The position numbers and the translations under genes are program-made. This document shows, one piece after another, positions 5,136-7,251 of a DNA stretch of 7,251 bases. This stretch comes from Crocinitomicaceae bacterium (lineage in GTDB: Bacteria > Bacteroidota > Bacteroidia > Flavobacteriales_D > Crocinitomicaceae), in NCBI GenBank assembly GCA_024643585.1, contig JAHEMP010000112.1:1-7251 (forward strand), given 5' to 3'. The notes under the pieces were generated by a model, which was not told where the DNA came from, made no database searches, and saw nothing but the letters and a program-made list of their open reading frames with translations. Numbering within the stretch: position 1 is the first letter of the stretch; every line of letters begins with the position of its first letter.

Positions 5136-6260
5136 ATGTCTCCAAAAAAGAAAGTAATCGTTCTTGTTTCCAATGATCTTTTCACGGATCAAAGGGTGCA
5201 CAAAGTCTGTACTTTTCTTTTTGACCATGCTTTTGACGTCACTCTTTTGGGTAGAAAATTGCCCGCAAGTCAAGAAATTATCGGACGTCCGTATGAAACA
5301 AGACGATTTAAATTGCCTTTTACCAAAGGACCGCTGTTTTACGCTGTACTCAATCTTCGCTTTTTCTTTTATCTGCTTTTTCACAAATGCGACATCATTT
5401 TAGCCAATGATTTGGATACGCTTTTGGCAGCGAGTTGGGCAAAAAAATTCAAGAAAAATTGTGAAATCGTATACGATTCTCACGAATATTATACTGGTGT
5501 TCCCGAACTCGTCGCTCGACCAAAAGTTCAGAAAATTTGGGAGCGCATTGAGGCGTCGATTTTTCCGAAATTGAACAAAATTTATACAGTCAATCAATCC
5601 ATTGCCGACTTGTACGAAGCAAAATACGGCAAGAAATTACACGTCGTTCGTAATGTTTCTCCCTTGTTGGGCGTTTTGAAATTGTTGGATCCCTTGGACT
5701 ATGGCATTTCAGAAAACAAAAAGATTATTTTAATGCAAGGCGCGGGTATCAATGTTGATCGCGGTGCGGAAGAAGCAGTCGAAGCCATGCAGGAAATTGA
5801 AAATGCCGTCTTGGTATTTATTGGCGATGGAGACGTGGTACCTCAACTTAAACAATATGTCGCCGACAATCGTCTAGACCGAAAAGTGCTCTTTTTGGGT
5901 AAAAAACCGTATTTGGAAATGATGCAATTCACACGTATGGCTGATATTGGTTTGACCCTCGACAAAGGCACAAACATCAATTACCAAAATTCCTTGCCCA
6001 ACAAATTATTCGATTATATCCAAGGTGGAACACCCATTTTGGCAACAGACATTAAGGAAGTAAAAAGCATCGTTGAACAGTATGAAATTGGTGAAGTTAT
6101 CTCCGACCTGAATCCACACAATTTGGCTGAAAAACTCAATAAAATGCTCGAAAATGAGGAAAAATTGCAGTTTTATGCCCAAAATTGCTTAAAAACTGCC
6201 CAAATATTAAATTGGGAAGAGGAATGTAAGGTTTTGGAGAAAATTTATTTAGATAATTGA
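5136..6260 (+). CDS. GT-B fold glycosyltransferase, GT4-like (group 1)
   Basis: This gene encodes 374 residues, a typical length for single-domain GT4-type enzymes, which transfer a sugar from a nucleotide donor to a glycan or lipid acceptor on the cytoplasmic side. The N-terminal lobe starts at once with the first strand KKKVIVLVSNDLFTDQRVHK (4-23), which supports M1 as start. DIILANDLDTLLAA (86-99) and VYDSHEYYTGVPE (112-124) follow; such segments are common in Bacteroidota glycosyltransferases. The C-terminal donor lobe has VRNVSP (171-176), ILMQGAGINVDRGAEEAV (198-215), FIGDGD (228-233), VLFLGKKPYLEM (251-262) and NSLPNKLFDYIQGGTPIL (285-302). The last segment takes the place of the classical EX7E donor-binding loop. 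A hydrophobic patch at 67-82 (LFYAVLNLRFFFYLLF) may help membrane association. Donor and acceptor cannot be assigned. A second glycosyltransferase follows on the same strand after a 331-bp gap, suggesting a surface polysaccharide or glycolipid locus. Confidence 0.93.
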   Translation: MSPKKKVIVLVSNDLFTDQRVHKVCTFLFDHAFDVTLLGRKLPASQEIIGRPYETRRFKLPFTKGPLFYAVLNLRFFFYLLFHKCDIILANDLDTLLAASWAKKFKKNCEIVYDSHEYYTGVPELVARPKVQKIWERIEASIFPKLNKIYTVNQSIADLYEAKYGKKLHVVRNVSPLLGVLKLLDPLDYGISENKKIILMQGAGINVDRGAEEAVEAMQEIENAVLVFIGDGDVVPQLKQYVADNRLDRKVLFLGKKPYLEMMQFTRMADIGLTLDKGTNINYQNSLPNKLFDYIQGGTPILATDIKEVKSIVEQYEIGEVISDLNPHNLAEKLNKMLENEEKLQFYAQNCLKTAQILNWEEECKVLEKIYLDN

Positions 6261-6320
6261 TTAATGGGCACGAAAAAATGAATTTTTACAAACATCTATT
6301 TCTAGCTTCGAGTCATTATT

Positions 6321-6355
6321 CTTCTTTTCTTTTTCGCCGGGAAAAAGAAAAGAAG
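6321..6355. repeat. Perfect 15-bp inverted repeat, polypyrimidine/polypurine arms
   Basis: The left arm cttcttttctttttc (6321-6335) and right arm gaaaaagaaaagaag (6341-6355) are exactly complementary around the 5-nt loop gccgg. It begins 60 nt after the stop codon of the glycosyltransferase. The plus strand continues caaaagaaaaacc, without a T-run, so it is not a standard terminator, although it could still stall RNA polymerase or protect the 3' end of the mRNA. It may be the boundary of a dispersed element. Confidence 0.85.
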
Positions 6356-6565
6356 CAAAAGAAAAACCTCCTGCTAAGGAATATTGCAGTTGTGAAAATT
6401 GTCATTGGCGACCTTATCGGCGAGCCTACGCATGCACGCTATCGCTACCACAAGCTTCGGCTTCCTCAAGGTACCCCACCAATGTCTGCTTTTCTCGCCT
6501 TTCACATTCCTAATGCGATTCCATTTACCAGTACGAATTCAAATGGGTTCGGTAAATTTTTCTAG

Positions 6566-6573
6566 TATCTTTA
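6566..6573 (+). promoter_or_regulatory. Weak candidate -7 box before the second glycosyltransferase
   Basis: TATCTTTA matches TAnnTTTG at all but the last position and lies 18 nt before the TTG start at 6592. No good -33 TTTG stands at the usual distance. The gene could instead be transcribed from upstream. Confidence 0.2.
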
Positions 6574-6591
6574 TAAAATACAATTCAAAAA

Positions 6592-7251
6592 TTGAAAAAA
6601 CGCATACATATCGTCAGTTTTGATGTTCCTTTTCCGGCAGACTACGGTGGCGTGATTGATGTTTTTTCTCGTTTAAAATGGTTCTCTGAAAACGGTTGGG
6701 AAGTGATCTTGCATTGTTTTGAATACGACAGACCCCGAGCAACCGAGCTAGAGCAATACGCCGAAGTGCACTATTACCACCGACCGAAAGGAATTTCCAA
6801 ATTAATTTCTCGCCTGCCCTTTATCGTGAAAACGAGGATCAACGAAGCATTGGAAAAGGTGCTGCGCGAAACAAAGGACGACGTGCTGTTGGAAGGTTTG
6901 CATTGTGCCCATTATTTGAACCTTCAGCCCGGTAAATTCTGGCTACGTACGCACAACATCGAACACCATTATTACAAAGAATTGTCTAAATCATCGGTAG
7001 GTGCCAAGCGCTTGTTTTTTAAAGCCGAAGCCAAGAAACTAAAGAACTACGAAAGCATACTCTCAAAAGCAAAAGGCTTGCTGGTTATCGCCGAAAACGA
7101 AGTGGAACACTTCAAAAAAATAAATGCGAATTCTATTTGGGTTCCTCCACTTTTTGAAAAAGAAACGACCTTCGTTCCAACCAAACCGTACTTGCTTTTT
7201 CACGGCAATTTGTCGGTTGAAGAAAACCGCGATGCCGCATTTTGGATCTGT
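6592..7251 (+). CDS. GT-B fold glycosyltransferase (GT4-like), N-terminal 220 residues; cut by the right edge
   Basis: The frame has a stop at 6574-6576 and then no ATG before the conserved first strand, so TTG at 6592 is the best start. It puts KKRIHIVSFDVPFPADYGG directly at the N-terminus, as expected for the first beta-strand and Gly-rich loop of a GT-B acceptor lobe. Further signs are LKWFSENGWEVILHCF (28-43), where the first helix leads into strand 2, then VLLEGLHCAHYL, WLRTHNIEHHYYKEL, a pattern I associate with Bacteroidota group 1 glycosyltransferases, and LLVIAENEVEHF. PYLLFHGNLSVEENRDAA near the right edge opens the donor-binding lobe (consensus-like FHG-L-EN). The reaction is presumably sugar transfer from a nucleotide donor during cell-surface glycan assembly; donor and acceptor cannot be read. 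Most of the C-terminal lobe is outside the window. The protein differs clearly in sequence from the glycosyltransferase at 5136-6260 and is not a recent duplicate of it. Confidence 0.9.
   Translation, partial: MKKRIHIVSFDVPFPADYGGVIDVFSRLKWFSENGWEVILHCFEYDRPRATELEQYAEVHYYHRPKGISKLISRLPFIVKTRINEALEKVLRETKDDVLLEGLHCAHYLNLQPGKFWLRTHNIEHHYYKELSKSSVGAKRLFFKAEAKKLKNYESILSKAKGLLVIAENEVEHFKKINANSIWVPPLFEKETTFVPTKPYLLFHGNLSVEENRDAAFWIC

Larger units (their letters stand above)
6261..6591. other. 331-bp intergenic stretch, no convincing gene
   Basis: Two plus-strand frames are open through much of this gap. Neither has a plausible start together with protein-like composition, and the low-complexity Lys/Glu and Phe/Ser runs come from a polypurine/polypyrimidine hairpin. 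One frame without a Met reads CSCENCHWRPYRRAYACTL, a phrase that from memory resembles conceptual translations of dispersed Bacteroidota intergenic elements. The rest holds the hairpin at 6321-6355, the competing inverted repeats ccattt/aaatgg (6521-6526, 6541-6546) and atttacc/ggtaaat (6523-6529, 6551-6557), and an AT-rich leader for the next gene. The second stem is followed by ttttct and could be a weak plus-strand terminator. Confidence 0.55.

Noticed and set aside
5096..5176. Small plus-strand ORF of 26 codons (MNRFCVLFSL...) overlapping the glycosyltransferase start in another frame
   Set aside because: It is short, overlaps the start region of a well-supported gene, and shows no recognisable domain. 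A translational leader role cannot be excluded but has no support.
5088..5384. Minus-strand ORF of 98 codons over the glycosyltransferase 5' end
   Set aside because: It is a shadow of the real gene with a biased Lys/Ser composition and no plausible domain.
6321..6355. Standard intrinsic terminator of the 5136-6260 gene
   Set aside because: The stem is perfect, but no T-run follows it in either direction and the arms are AT-rich.
6257..6565. 102-residue plus-strand ORF after the glycosyltransferase
   Set aside because: Its composition is dictated by the polypurine/polypyrimidine hairpin, no domain is recognisable, and another frame through the same bases is equally open.

Overview
The window looks like a chromosomal piece of a Bacteroidota genome, most likely Flavobacteriia-like. 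Five signs support this: moderately AT-rich DNA, A-rich leaders without Shine-Dalgarno sequences, signal peptides cleaved just before Gln, a membrane protein with the Cys-rich N-terminal module typical of this phylum, and a YPNP tail resembling type IX secretion domains. No more precise taxon can be supported from the sequence alone.

Layout. (1) 1-834, plus strand: the C-terminal 277 residues of the transcription-repair coupling factor Mfd, cut by the left edge. (2) 830-917: four degenerate 22-bp tandem units that begin on the mfd stop codon and lie between convergent genes. (3) 954-1958, minus: a predicted membrane protein with a four-Cys cytoplasmic module, one transmembrane helix and a C-terminal YPNP beta-domain. 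(4) 2012-2058: a strong intrinsic terminator that closes the next unit. (5) 2080-4866, minus: three tandem paralogous genes, 5 and 25 bp apart, for secreted proteins of about 305 residues from a family I do not recognise. (6) 4867-5135: a divergent intergenic region with a perfect 16-bp palindrome. (7) 5136-6260, plus: a GT4-like glycosyltransferase. (8) 6261-6591: a non-coding stretch with a perfect 15-bp-arm hairpin. (9) 6592 to the right edge, plus: the first 220 residues of a second GT-B glycosyltransferase with a TTG start.

How it fits together. The two glycosyltransferases probably belong to a surface glycan locus continuing to the right; mfd is an unrelated housekeeping neighbour. The most unusual content is the triplet of secreted proteins. 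After signal-peptide removal all three are exactly 285 residues with no indels. They share an acidic WGDNDPYHADAD motif and an invariant 30-residue C-terminus whose DNA nevertheless differs at many silent sites. They look like an old, maintained set expressed from one operon with one terminator, and their function is unknown.
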